NCBI RefSeq assembly: GCF_022919175.1
Contig: NZ_CP095043.1
Coordinates: forward strand, 3,100,001 to 3,164,000
Direction: 5' to 3'
DNA: 64,000 nt
Origin: Leucobacter rhizosphaerae
GTDB taxonomy: Bacteria; Actinomycetota; Actinomycetes; Actinomycetales; Microbacteriaceae
Shown here: in pieces, positions 56,139-64,000 of the stretch
How positions within the stretch are numbered: the first letter of the stretch is position 1
Layout: each line of letters starts with the position of its first letter
The notes under the pieces: model-generated
The model's database searches: none
What the model saw: the letters and a program-made list of their open reading frames with translations, nothing else
What the model was told of the DNA's origin: nothing
Made by a program: the position numbers and the translations under genes

Positions 56139-56161
56139 GTGCGCGCCCCACCCGCGCCGCC

Positions 56162-57186
56162 CTACGCCGGCAGCGCCCCGGCCGGGCCCGCGGAACTCGG
56201 CACGATCTCCCGCAGGAGGTCATCGAGCGTCACCACGCCGAGCAGGCGCTCGCCCTCGACCACGGTCGCGAGCTGCACCCGCGCGCGGCGCATGCGCGTC
56301 AGCGCCTCGGTGGCCGAGGTGTCGCCGGTGAGCGAGAGCGCGTCGCGCGCGACCTGCGTCACCGGGGTATCGTCGGGGAGCGCAAGTGTGTCGCGCACGT
56401 GCACGACGCGGCAGTCCGCACCGGTCCCGACGAGCACCCGCAGGTGTCCGGATCGCCCGGCCACCTCCCGCACGTCGGCGACCGTCGCGGTGGTCGGCAC
56501 CGCCGTCGGCGGCCGTTCGGTCTGCACGATCCCGCGGACCGTCAGCGATCCGAGTGCGATCGCCTGGGCGATCGGCCCGGAGAACTGCTCCTCCAGCGTG
56601 CCGGCGGCGCGCGAGCGGGCGACGATCTCGCGGATCGTGTCGGCGTCCTGCCCACCGGCGGCGGCCTTCTCGACCGGCTCGACGCCCGAGGCCGACACCA
56701 GCCGGTTGGCGATCCGGTTGATCCAGAGCAGCAGCGGGCGGAGCGGCCAGGTCATCCCACGGGCGACGATGCTGGTCGCCTTCGCCGCGGTCTCGGGGTG
56801 GGCGATCGCCCACGACTTGGGGCCATCTCACCGATGACGAGGTGCAGGAACGTCACCACGATCAGCGCGAGCATGAACGCGATGATGTCGGCGAGCACGT
56901 AGGGGAGGCCCCACTGCTCGAACACCGGGGAGAGCGCGTAGTCGATCGCGGGCTTCGTGATCGCACCGAGGAGGAAGGTGCACGCGGTGATCCCGAGCTG
57001 CGCGAACGCGAGCATCACGGTGAGCTCGTTCATGCTGCGGAGTGCGGATCGCGCAGCCGCGCTGCGGTCGGCCTCCTGCTCGAGGCGGTGCCGCCGTGCG
57101 GCGAGGAGGGCGAACTCGACGATCACGAAGAACGCGCTCGCCACGATCAGCGCCACGGTGATGATCGTCACCAGCCACCAGCTCAT
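56162..57186 (-). pseudogene. CNNM/CorC-type transporter, frameshifted
   Basis: DUF21/CBS protein of the CNNM-CorC family, linked to magnesium or cobalt efflux. The 5' frame (57186 to 56752) encodes the DUF21 helices (FFVIVEFALLAARR, LAFAQLGITACTFLLG, FLHLVIGEMAP), then turns into Arg/Pro-rich nonsense. The next frame continues KSWAIAHPETAAKATSIVARG, MTWPLRPLLLWINR and the CBS pair to the stop at 56162. Adding one G to the run 56819-56822 gives an intact 341-aa protein. It may be a real mutation or an error. ATGA overlap joins it to the upstream paralog. Confidence 0.85.
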
Positions 57187-58619
57187 CGGTCGACCTCCCC
57201 GTCGTCGACTGCCGAGGCGACCGCATGCGGTTCCTCGGTGCCAGTCGAAGTCGAAGGAGACGGATCGTCCGGGCCCGTCTCGTGCAGCCGCACCGTCAGG
57301 CGGGACGGCACCAACCGCGTGACCTCCGTCACCTCGACGTCCAGCCAGCGTTCGATCTCCAGCCCCAGCGCGACCTCGGAGGGCCGTTCGGGCAGATCGA
57401 CGCGCACGCGGCCGCCGACGGGCACGAGGTCGCCGAAGCGGCTGATGATGAGTCCGGCGATCGTCTCCGAGTCGTCGCCCGGGAGGTCGTGGCCGATGAG
57501 CCGCTCCACCTCGTCGAGGTGGACGTCGCCCGGGAGCGACCAGTGCCCGTCGTCGTGCACCGACACCTCCTCCACCTCCAGATCGTGCTCGTCCGAGAGC
57601 TCTCCGATGACCTCCTCGGTGAGATCCTCGATGGTCAGCATGCCGTCGAAGTTGCCGTACTCATCGATCACGCACGCCATCTCGTTGCGACTCTCGCGCA
57701 TGCGGTCGAGCGCGACGGGCAGCCGCATGGAGGTCGGGATCACCACGACCTCCCGCATCGCCGACTCGACGGTGTCGCTCGGATCATGGTGTCCGCGCAG
57801 CAGATCGATGAGCGCGACGATCCCGATCGGGTAGTCCTCGTCGTCGACCACCGGGTAGCGGGTGTGCCCGGTGGACATGAGCGTGAGCACCTCGCCGATC
57901 GTCGTGTCGCGGGAGACCGAATCGACGCGCGAGCGCGGCACCATCGCGTGCTCCGCGTCCCGCTCCGGGAAGTCCAGGATGCGGTCGATCACCATCGAGA
58001 GCTCGTCGGTGAGATCCCCCGATGAGCGGGACTCCTCCACGATCGCCTCGAGGTCGCGCGCCGTCGCGCTCTCATCGACGTCCTCGAGCGGTTCGATGCG
58101 CAGCAGTCGCAGCAGCGCATTCGCCGCCAGGTCGAAGATCGTGATGAGCCAGCCGAACAGGAGCAGGTAGATGCGCGTCGGCAGTGCGAGGGCGCGCGCC
58201 AGCGGCTCCGGGCTCGCGATGGCGAGGTTCTTCGGGTACAGCTCGCCGAAGATCATCGTGACGATGGTCGCGAGCAGCAGCGCGCCGATCGTGCCGATGA
58301 GGATCGAGACGGCGGGATCGATCCCGACCCCGCCGAGCAGGGTGCCGATGGAGGCGCCGATGAGCGGCTCGGCGACGTACCCGATGAGCAGACCCGTGAC
58401 CGTGATCCCGAGCTGCGCACCCGAGAGCATGAACGAGGTGCGGTTCGTGATCGCGAGTACCCGCTTCGCCTGCTCGTCGCCCTTCTCCGCCTGCGCGGAG
58501 AGCTTCGAGCGGTCCACGGACATGTACGCGAACTCCTGCGCGACGAAGAACCCGCACGCGGCGATGATCGCCAGCGTCAGGATCGTGCCGAGCAGCAGCG
58601 TTACGCCTGCCTCGACCAT
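57183..58619 (-). CDS. CNNM/CorC-type hemolysin-family transporter
   Basis: 478 aa. Residues 1-200 form the DUF21 membrane domain (GFFVAQEFAYMSVDRSKL, LSGAQLGITVTGLLIGYVAEPL, MIFGELYPKNLAIASPE); two CBS domains (about 215-330: VPRSRVDSV, TRYPVVDDE, VIDEYGNFDGMLTIEDL) and a CorC/HlyC domain follow. An Asp/Glu/Thr-rich tail ends the protein. It and the overlapping downstream paralog are usually found as a pair in actinobacteria and likely export Mg2+ or another divalent ion. Start ATG 58619 follows GAGGGGG sequestered in a leader hairpin. Confidence 0.9.
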   Translation of the reverse strand: MVEAGVTLLLGTILTLAIIAACGFFVAQEFAYMSVDRSKLSAQAEKGDEQAKRVLAITNRTSFMLSGAQLGITVTGLLIGYVAEPLIGASIGTLLGGVGIDPAVSILIGTIGALLLATIVTMIFGELYPKNLAIASPEPLARALALPTRIYLLLFGWLITIFDLAANALLRLLRIEPLEDVDESATARDLEAIVEESRSSGDLTDELSMVIDRILDFPERDAEHAMVPRSRVDSVSRDTTIGEVLTLMSTGHTRYPVVDDEDYPIGIVALIDLLRGHHDPSDTVESAMREVVVIPTSMRLPVALDRMRESRNEMACVIDEYGNFDGMLTIEDLTEEVIGELSDEHDLEVEEVSVHDDGHWSLPGDVHLDEVERLIGHDLPGDDSETIAGLIISRFGDLVPVGGRVRVDLPERPSEVALGLEIERWLDVEVTEVTRLVPSRLTVRLHETGPDDPSPSTSTGTEEPHAVASAVDDGEVDR

Positions 58620-58624
58620 TCGGA

Positions 58625-58658
58625 ATCACCCCCTCGACGTGCGAGAGGGCGCGGTGAT
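58625..58658 (-). promoter_or_regulatory. Leader hairpin covering the CNNM ribosome-binding site
   Basis: On the minus strand ATCACC and CCCTC pair with GAGGG and GGTGAT across a GCG bulge and a nine-base loop. The 3' arm contains the GAGGGGG Shine-Dalgarno, five bases before ATG 58619. A second stem, CCTCC/GGAGG, lies just upstream (58662-58680). Two successive hairpins could control translation, perhaps in response to metal. Confidence 0.5.
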
Positions 58659-58779
58659 CGACCCTCCTGATCGGTGGAGGTGCGTTGATGGCTCACGGGG
58701 TCTCTCTCGTGGGTCAGGAACAGGGCGTCCAGCCGATGCTATCGACGCTTCCCGGGAAAGCGGTGTATCCGGTGCGATT

Positions 58780-59127
58780 TCAGGCGCGGAGGTTGCCCGG
58801 GTACTTCGGCCCGGTCGCGTCGGCTTCCGCGAGCGAGCCGTCCTCCTTGGTCACGATGAGCCCGGTGGAGGACTCGACCGACTTTCCAAGGGTGAGCAGC
58901 CAATCCCGGTTGATCTCCGGCACCCGGCTCCCCGCGAACTTGAAGCTCAGCGGCGTCTGGGGGTTCAGCCAGATCGCAGAGCGCCCGTCGCCCATCGTCG
59001 AGCTGTCCTTCCAGGACATGAGAAAGCTCTCGCCTCGCGACAGCTTCTGCACGATCACGATCTGCAAGTGGGTGAGGAGGCGGTCCTCGAAATGCGTCAC
59101 CATTCCGTCGTAGCGGATCGATCCCAT
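58780..59127 (-). CDS. DUF7882 family protein
   Basis: Small conserved protein (115 aa) of Microbacteriaceae, often mislabelled as ATP-dependent DNA ligase. The pattern is clear: MGSIRYDG, EDRLLTHLQIVIVQKL, RGESFLMSWKDSS, MGDGRSAIWLNP, FKFAGSRVPEINRDWL. It has no ligase motif. Start ATG 59127 follows AAGGAA. Upstream, a promoter-like -35 overlaps a palindrome. The function is unknown. Confidence 0.78.
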   Translation of the reverse strand: MGSIRYDGMVTHFEDRLLTHLQIVIVQKLSRGESFLMSWKDSSTMGDGRSAIWLNPQTPLSFKFAGSRVPEINRDWLLTLGKSVESSTGLIVTKEDGSLAEADATGPKYPGNLRA

Positions 59128-59198
59128 AGTGCGTGTTCCTTTGCTCGGTGGACTGCAGATGCGCGGCGCTCGGGGGCGGCGCCAGGCGGCACAGATCC

Positions 59199-59234
59199 AC
59201 TTTGCACGGCCCACCGGTCGGCGTCAACCGGTGG
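59199..59234 (-). promoter_or_regulatory. Promoter with overlapping palindrome for the DUF7882 gene
   Basis: On the minus strand TTGACG (59227-59222) is 17 bases from CAAAGT (59204-59199). CCACCGGT at 59211-59218 and ACCGGTGG at 59227-59234 are perfect arms around the -35 box, the layout of a repressor site. The rest of 59128-59407 shows no gene. Confidence 0.5.
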
Positions 59235-59407
59235 AGCCCGGGCTATTGTACGCCGGTCGGGCGGAGATGAGAAGCACTCCTGAGAAAGCGGGCGACCTGT
59301 GACCATCAGAGCAGGGGTGGAAACGCGGAGTGCGGTGCATCGGGCGGAGCAGCGGGCTCGCGTTCCGGAACGCGCCCGAGGGCGCTCCTGGGAGGACGAC
59401 GGAGCGC

Positions 59408-60595
59408 ATGCGCACATTCGGTGTTGAAGAAGAAATGCTGCTGGTGGACGCATCCACCATGGCACCGATGCCGGTCGCCGAGCAGATCATTCAGAGCATC
59501 GGGCCGCTGAAACCGGACGCGATGCGGGTCAGCGCGGAGTTGCAGCGCGAGCAATTGGAACTGATCACGGCGCCGCAGCGCACCTTCAGCGCGCAATTGC
59601 GGTCGATCCGCTCCTCGCGTGCCGCCGTGGACGAGGCGGCGCAGCGGCTCGGAGCACGGCTTGCGGCCATCGGCACGGCACCGGATCTCGAGTGGCCGCA
59701 CCTGTATCCCGACGATCGTTACGAGCGGGTGTCGGCGCAGTTCCAGCGCACGACGGATCGGCACCTCACCAACGGCTTCCACGTGCACGTCGCCATCGGC
59801 TCGCGCGACGAGGGGGTCGCGGTGATCGACCGGATCCGCCCCTGGCTGCACGCGCTGCTCGCCCTGAGCGCGAATTCTCCCTTCTGGCGGGCGCGCGACA
59901 GCGGCTACGCCTCCTACCGCTACCAGGCCTGGTCGCAGTGGCCGACCTCCGGGCCCACGGAGGTCTTCGGGTCGGTCGCGGCGTACGACGAGCACCGCGC
60001 AGCGCTGCTCCGGACGAGTGTGCCCCTCGACCGCGGCATGCTCTACTTCGACGCACGGCTGTGCGACCGTTTTCCGACCGTGGAGATCCGCGTCGCCGAT
60101 GTCTGCACCGATGCGACGCACGCCGCCGCGATTGCCGCGCTCGTCCGCGCGCTCGTCGAGACGTGCGCGCGGGATTGGCACCGCGGCCTCGATCCGGATC
60201 CGGTCCCGGGGGCCGTGCTGCGCCTCTGGGCATGGCACGCGAGTCGCTACGGGGTGACGGGAGAGCTCGCGGATCCGCTGACCGGTCGCATGGTCCCGGC
60301 CCGCGCCGCCGTCGATCGGCTGCTCGCCACGGTGCGGCCGGTCCTCGTCGACCTGGGGGAGTGGGCCGAGGTGCGTGCGGTGATCGAGGAGATCATCCGG
60401 GTGGGCGGAGGGGCGTCGTTGCAACGCGCTGCGCTCGGCCAGGCCGGGGATCTCGCGTCGATGACCCGCGAGCTGGTCGAGGCGACGACGGCGAGGTGCA
60501 CGACGCGTGAGTGGTCGGCCGTGGAGGATCCGCCGGCCCCGGTCGTCGCTCTACGGGGGCGACGACCCGGCGCGGGGAGGACTCGATCGGCGTGA
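59408..60595 (+). CDS. YbdK-type carboxylate-amine ligase (GCS2 family)
   Basis: ATP-grasp-like glutamate-cysteine ligase 2 family protein (395 aa). It starts RTFGVEEEMLLVD, the metal-binding signature, and shows ELQREQLELIT, NGFHVHVAI, LLALSANSPFWRARDSGYAS, RYQAWSQWP and FPTVEIRVADVC. Members join glutamate and an amine or have weak glutamate-cysteine ligase activity; the mycothiol-using actinobacteria do not need glutathione, so another product is likely. ATG 59408 with GGGAGG upstream. Confidence 0.85.
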   Translation: MRTFGVEEEMLLVDASTMAPMPVAEQIIQSIGPLKPDAMRVSAELQREQLELITAPQRTFSAQLRSIRSSRAAVDEAAQRLGARLAAIGTAPDLEWPHLYPDDRYERVSAQFQRTTDRHLTNGFHVHVAIGSRDEGVAVIDRIRPWLHALLALSANSPFWRARDSGYASYRYQAWSQWPTSGPTEVFGSVAAYDEHRAALLRTSVPLDRGMLYFDARLCDRFPTVEIRVADVCTDATHAAAIAALVRALVETCARDWHRGLDPDPVPGAVLRLWAWHASRYGVTGELADPLTGRMVPARAAVDRLLATVRPVLVDLGEWAEVRAVIEEIIRVGGGASLQRAALGQAGDLASMTRELVEATTARCTTREWSAVEDPPAPVVALRGRRPGAGRTRSA

Positions 60596-60710
60596 TCGCT
60601 CGAGCACCCCACCGTCTGCCGATGCGCGGTGCCGCCCGCCGCCCGCCCATGACCCGCGGGGCATCGGAACCATGCACATGCCAGCCGCGAGCGGACCGGA
60701 GCACGAGAGA

Positions 60711-61175
60711 ATGGACCGTATGGAGCATCGAACGAACGCACTCGCGAACGGCGCCTCAGGCGCTGGATCAGGCCGAATCGTCGACCGCGTGGCGACACCG
60801 GCCGAGCACGCCGCGCTCGCCGCCGCGGTGGGGTGGGAAGGTCACTTCGATGATGCGGTGCGCGCGGCGTCGCTCGACGCGTCGATCGCCGGAGTGGTGT
60901 TCGAGAACGATGAGGACGGCGTGGTCGGAATGGCACGGGCCGTGGGCGACGGCATGCAGTACGCCTACGTGCAGGACGTCATCGTGCACCCGGGTCATGA
61001 GGGCGCGGGCATCGGAACGCGTCTCGTCGAGCGATTGCTCACGCTGCTCCGGCCTCACCCCGGCACCGAGCTCTTCGTCGGCCTCTTCGCGAGCCCGGAG
61101 GCGGAAGGGGTCTACGAGTCCCTGGGATTCACGAGCTCGGGATCCCTGGGCATGCACCGCAGCATCTCGGCCTAG
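60711..61175 (+). CDS. GNAT family N-acetyltransferase
   Basis: Acetyl-CoA-dependent acyltransferase of unknown target (154 aa). The core is YVQDVIVHPGHEGAGIGTRLVERLL, whose GHEGAGIG is the acetyl-CoA pyrophosphate loop, followed by FVGLFASPEAEGVYESLGF. ATG 60711 is chosen; ATG 60720 is also possible. The 3' end overlaps the convergent BLUF gene by four bases. Confidence 0.85.
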   Translation: MDRMEHRTNALANGASGAGSGRIVDRVATPAEHAALAAAVGWEGHFDDAVRAASLDASIAGVVFENDEDGVVGMARAVGDGMQYAYVQDVIVHPGHEGAGIGTRLVERLLTLLRPHPGTELFVGLFASPEAEGVYESLGFTSSGSLGMHRSISA

Positions 61176-61678
61176 GCGGGTGCGGCACTCCGTTCCCGAA
61201 CTTCCGTGGGGGCCGAACGCACGTTGAACCAGAGCGCCAGCTCCTTCGCCGCTCGTCCGCGCACGATCGCCTCGGGCGCCTCCGCGATATCGGCGAAGGA
61301 GTCGCGAAAGCCTGGAATGCGCTCCGAGGACTGCCCGATGAGCGGCACGTACCCCATCGACCAGTCGGAGAACTGTCGTTCGAAGGTGAACTCGTCGACC
61401 GCGATGCGGATCCTGCCGTGCCGTGGATCCGCGGTGATCTCCGCCATGATCGCGTCGACCGCGCTGGAGGGCCCCTCCAGGAACTGGATGAACTGGTGGT
61501 TCCGGTACAGGAGGATCCCGGTGATGCCCGCGGCGTGATTCTTCGCTCTCGCGTGAGTGAGAAGCGCGTCGAGATCCTCTTGATAGAAGCGAGCGAGCGC
61601 ATCGCTGGAGTACACGAGCGACCGCACGGCGGTCGAGCCCGAGATCGTCGCGGGGGCAGCCGCTGACTCATGCAACAC
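61172..61678 (-). CDS. BLUF-domain blue-light photoreceptor
   Basis: Flavin-binding light sensor (168 aa). The invariant residues are all present: Tyr23 (SLVYSS), Asn47 (RAKNHAAGITG), Gln65 (FIQFLEG), Trp106 and Met108 (DWSMGY), spaced exactly as Tyr21, Asn45, Gln63, Trp104 and Met106 of AppA. The 50-residue helical tail, with the cap helices, is typical of single-domain BLUF proteins that act on partner proteins. A neighbouring c-di-GMP enzyme is a likely partner. Start ATG 61678 overlaps the preceding small gene. Confidence 0.93.
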   Translation of the reverse strand: MLHESAAAPATISGSTAVRSLVYSSDALARFYQEDLDALLTHARAKNHAAGITGILLYRNHQFIQFLEGPSSAVDAIMAEITADPRHGRIRIAVDEFTFERQFSDWSMGYVPLIGQSSERIPGFRDSFADIAEAPEAIVRGRAAKELALWFNVRSAPTEVRERSAAPA

Positions 61679-61904
61679 TGGGGCACTCTCCCTCGGTCGT
61701 CACTCCGGCTTCGACGCGCGCCATCGCGTCCTGCAGCGAGGCGAAGGACCCGACCGCGCGCCCGAACATGTCGTAGGCCACCGAGCGGGACTCGCTGTCC
61801 TGGTCGACGTAGCCCAAGAAGTCCGCCTCCTGACTGCAGACGTAGAATCCCTCGTCGACTCTGGCCCACAGGACCTTCGAATCCGTCGTACTCCTGTGCT
61901 CCAT
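61668..61904 (-). CDS. Small protein co-transcribed with the BLUF gene
   Basis: 78 aa, acidic, no membrane segment. The pattern WARVDEGFYVCSQEADFLGYVD with MFGRAVGSFASLQDAMARV reads like a compact beta-rich domain; I do not recognise a named family. It ends 11 bases inside the BLUF gene, so the two are translated together and may interact. ATG 61904 is the first start. Confidence 0.7.
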   Translation of the reverse strand: MEHRSTTDSKVLWARVDEGFYVCSQEADFLGYVDQDSESRSVAYDMFGRAVGSFASLQDAMARVEAGVTTEGECPSVA

Positions 61905-61986
61905 GCGGAGTCTCTCCTCGTTATCGGTGCGTGCGATCGGCAGATCGATCGAATCGTATCGGCATCCGGCGACACCGCGGACCCCA

Positions 61987-62015
61987 TTGACGTGCTCCGC
62001 GGGGTCTACTAAGGG
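61987..62015 (+). promoter_or_regulatory. Candidate promoter of the PAS-GGDEF-EAL gene
   Basis: TTGACG at 61987-61992 and TAAGGG at 62010-62015 are 17 bases apart. GACCCC at 61980-61985 and GGGGTC at 62001-62006 form an inverted repeat over the same stretch. The region 61905-62166 also carries the start of the divergent light-sensor pair and no other gene. Confidence 0.4.
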
Positions 62016-62166
62016 CGGTCAGCACCCAGTGCGCGCCCGCTCCGACCCGCCGAGGCGGGCGAGTCTACCCGATCCGACACCCGTCGGGCAGCGCATTGAC
62101 GGGGGGCGGGTGCAGGTCGAGACTGCTGAGTACGGGAGAATGGTCTCGGAACCCGAGAGGAATGCT

Positions 62167-63788
62167 GTGCAGGACGCGGAGATGTTCAAGCTTCTGGTCG
62201 AAGCGGTCGAGGACTACTCGATCTTCCTGCTGTCCCCCGACGGTGAGGTCAGTAGCTGGAACCGAGGCGCAGAGCGCATCAAGGGCTACGAGGAGACCGA
62301 GATTCTCGGCACATGCTTCTCCCACTTCTTCACCGCGGACGATCGCGAGAACGGCATCCCCGAGCAGATCCTCGACGAGGCGCGGCGCCACGGTCGGCAC
62401 GAGACCGAGGGCTGGCGGGTGCGGAAGGACGGATCGCACTTCTGGGCGCGGGCGACCCTGAATGCGGTGGAGGATGAGCAGGGGTCGCTCATCGGTTTCG
62501 CCAAGATCACCCGAGATGTCACGGCCGCGAGGGAGACTTCGCGGGCGCTGCGCACCGCCGCGCTCACGGATCCGCTGACGGGCATGTGGAACCGGACCGC
62601 GTTCCTCGATGAGCTCGATCGCTGGGTCGCGACGGACAAGGTGTTCGCCGCGAGCATCATCGATCTCAACGGCTTCAAGCTGGTCAACGACTCCCTCGGC
62701 CACGCCGCCGGCGACACGCTGCTGAAGTCGTTCGCCGAGCACCTGCACGATGCGGCCTCCGGGGGATCATCGCGGCCCGACTGGGCGGCGATGAGTTCGC
62801 CGTTGCCGCGCAAACGCATGAGGGCTATGCCTGCGACGACTTCGTGGAATTGCTCGCGGAGGCGGTGCGCAAGCCGGTCATGCTGGGCGACGCGCAGTCG
62901 GAGGTCTCCGCGAGTGTCGGCGTCGCCTGCTTCCCCGAGGACGCCACCAATGTGTCAGAACTGCTCGCGCGTGCCGACGCCGCCATGTACGAAGCGAAGG
63001 ACACGCAGTCCGAGCACCCCGTGACCTACCGTGAGGGACTGCTGAAGCGTTCGGCCTCGCGGAGATTCCTCGATCGCGAGATCGCCGGCGCGATCGGCCG
63101 CGGCGAGTTCCAATTGCAGTACCAGGTGCAGACGTCTCTGCGCGACGGGGCGATCGTCGGGCGCGAAGCACTGATCCGGTGGCATCACCCGGTGCTCGGC
63201 ACGCTCTACCCGGGAGAGTTCATCTCGCTCGCCGAGGCGAACGGGAGCATCATCGAGCTCGGTCGATGGGTGCTCGCCCAGGCCTGCTCCGACGCCGCCG
63301 GCTGGCCGGACCGGACGCGAGTCGCGGTCAATATCTCGGCCCTGCAGCTCCGCGATGCGGACTTCGCATCCACCGTTGCAGAGGCGCTGAGGTCGAGCGG
63401 GTTGGATCCCCAGCGGCTCGAACTCGAGATCACGGAAACCACGCTCATCCGCCAGCGCACCGAGGTCGTGGACGTATTCGCGCGGCTGCAGGCGCTGGGA
63501 GTGAAGATCGCGTTGGACGACTTCGGAACCGGGTTCTCCTCACTGGACACCCTGCTCGCCTTTGCGTTCGACCGCATCAAGATCGACCGGTCGGTGCTGC
63601 ACGCCAGTCTGCAGCCCTCGCGCACCCGGAGCGTGCTGCGCGCCATCCTGGCGCTCGGTCACGCGCTGACGACGACGGTGCTCGTCGAGGGGGTGGAGAC
63701 TCAGAACCAACTCGAGCTCCTGCGGGGGGAGGGGTTCGACGAGATCCAGGGATTCTTCGCCGGTCGCCCCGTGCCGAACGCGACATGA
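62167..63788 (+). pseudogene. PAS-GGDEF-EAL cyclic-di-GMP turnover protein, frameshifted
   Basis: Signalling enzyme, 540 aa if repaired. A PAS domain (about 1-115: FKLLVEAVEDYSIFLLSPDG, GEIS-like SSWNRGAERIKGY, then KITRDVTAARE) is followed by GGDEF with DPLTGMWNRTAF, DLNGFKLVNDSLGH; frame then breaks at the G run 62761-62765. With one more G the text reads IIAARLGGDEFAVAAQTHEG and continues into the frame ending at 63788. The EAL domain is complete: REALIRWHHP, VNISALQLRD, EITET, DDFGTGFSS, KIDRSV, EGVET. GTG 62167 has GAGAGGA at 62155; ATG 62140 is an alternative. Confidence 0.87.
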
Positions 63789-63819
63789 ATGCGGCCAGCG
63801 GAGCGGAAGGAGACCAGCG

Positions 63820-64000
63820 ATGACCACCGTGCTCGTCACCGGAGCGACCGGCTACGTCGGCGGGCGGCTCGTGCCGCGATTGCTGGACGCCGGGTACGAG
63901 GTCTCCGTGCTCGTGCGGTCCGCCTCGAAGCTCGTGGACGTGCCGTGGGCGGCCGAGGTCTCCATCATCGAGGGGGATCTGCTCGACGCCGACACGGTCT
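63820..64000 (+). CDS. NAD(P)-binding protein, 5' part only
   Basis: ATG 63820 follows GGAAGGAG and is in frame to the window edge (60 residues). TGATGYVGGRLVPRLLDAGY is the atypical SDR (NmrA/epimerase-like) Rossmann start, and EGDLLDADTV a conserved next strand. The rest is outside the window. Confidence 0.85.
   Translation, partial: MTTVLVTGATGYVGGRLVPRLLDAGYEVSVLVRSASKLVDVPWAAEVSIIEGDLLDADTV

Noticed and set aside
58780..59127. ATP-dependent DNA ligase
   Set aside because: A frequent label for this family, but no nucleotidyltransferase motif is present in 115 residues.
60507..60710. Upstream extension of the GNAT gene
   Set aside because: It overlaps the end of the carboxylate-amine ligase gene and lacks conserved sequence; the GNAT domain begins well after 60711.

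Overview
The window is about 70% G+C, almost fully coding, with many GTG starts, four-base ATGA gene overlaps and frequent leaderless starts. The gene set and several families (DUF4192, DUF7882, alternate-signal exported proteins, an NrtR-controlled nad operon, dxr-rseP-ispG order) point to an actinobacterium, most likely Microbacteriaceae (Leucobacter-like; the genus is inference). I saw no phage, transposase, tRNA, rRNA or CRISPR array.

Layout. 1-583 holds the 5' part of an SDR gene that leaves the window. 710-6766 is the NAD de novo operon nrtR-nadA-nadB-nadC-cysteine desulfurase, behind a clear promoter with a perfect palindrome at its start site. 6802-8319 is a TetR-SDR pair. 8346-12600 holds a DUF4192 protein and an orphan SdhA/FrdA-type flavoprotein divergent from a LysR gene. 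12853-14615 is sufU-sufS. 14773-20572 holds membrane and envelope proteins (TRIC channel, MFS, DsbA-like, a four-helix protein, an FKBP lipoprotein) plus rsmI. 20675-26863 is dxr-rseP-ispG interrupted by a CapA-like protein and a VanY-like peptidase. 27163-31183 is an alternate-signal secretion module: two exported proteins with SipW-type leaders, one a BspA-like repeat protein, and their Ser/His signal peptidase.

31285-44655 is the most interesting region. A GntR regulator, SDR, aldehyde dehydrogenase, class I glutamine amidotransferase-like hydrolase and glutamine synthetase-like ligase are divergent from an ethanolamine-type permease. Directly behind lie a tandem glycine riboswitch and gcvP-gcvT-gcvH-sdaA. 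Together they could turn ethanolamine into gamma-glutamyl-ethanolamide, then gamma-glutamylglycine, then glycine, and feed the glycine cleavage system and serine dehydratase.

44679-55851 is mixed housekeeping: LOG family, short UvrA-like ATPase, CPBP-like protein, aroQ, trmB, a nitronate monooxygenase-like protein, MFS, a 53-residue membrane protein, lipase, EEP phosphatase and aldo/keto reductase. 55852-56161 is a repeat-dense gene-free stretch. 56162-58619 is a pair of CNNM/CorC transporters, one frameshifted, behind a leader hairpin. 58780-61175 holds DUF7882, a carboxylate-amine ligase and a GNAT. 61172-63788 is a light and c-di-GMP unit: a BLUF photoreceptor, a small partner and a PAS-GGDEF-EAL protein whose gene is frameshifted. 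63820-64000 is the start of an NAD(P)-binding protein.

Three genes (BspA-like, CNNM, PAS-GGDEF-EAL) are each restored to full length by adding one G or C to a homopolymer run. This suggests a common cause, probably sequence error.
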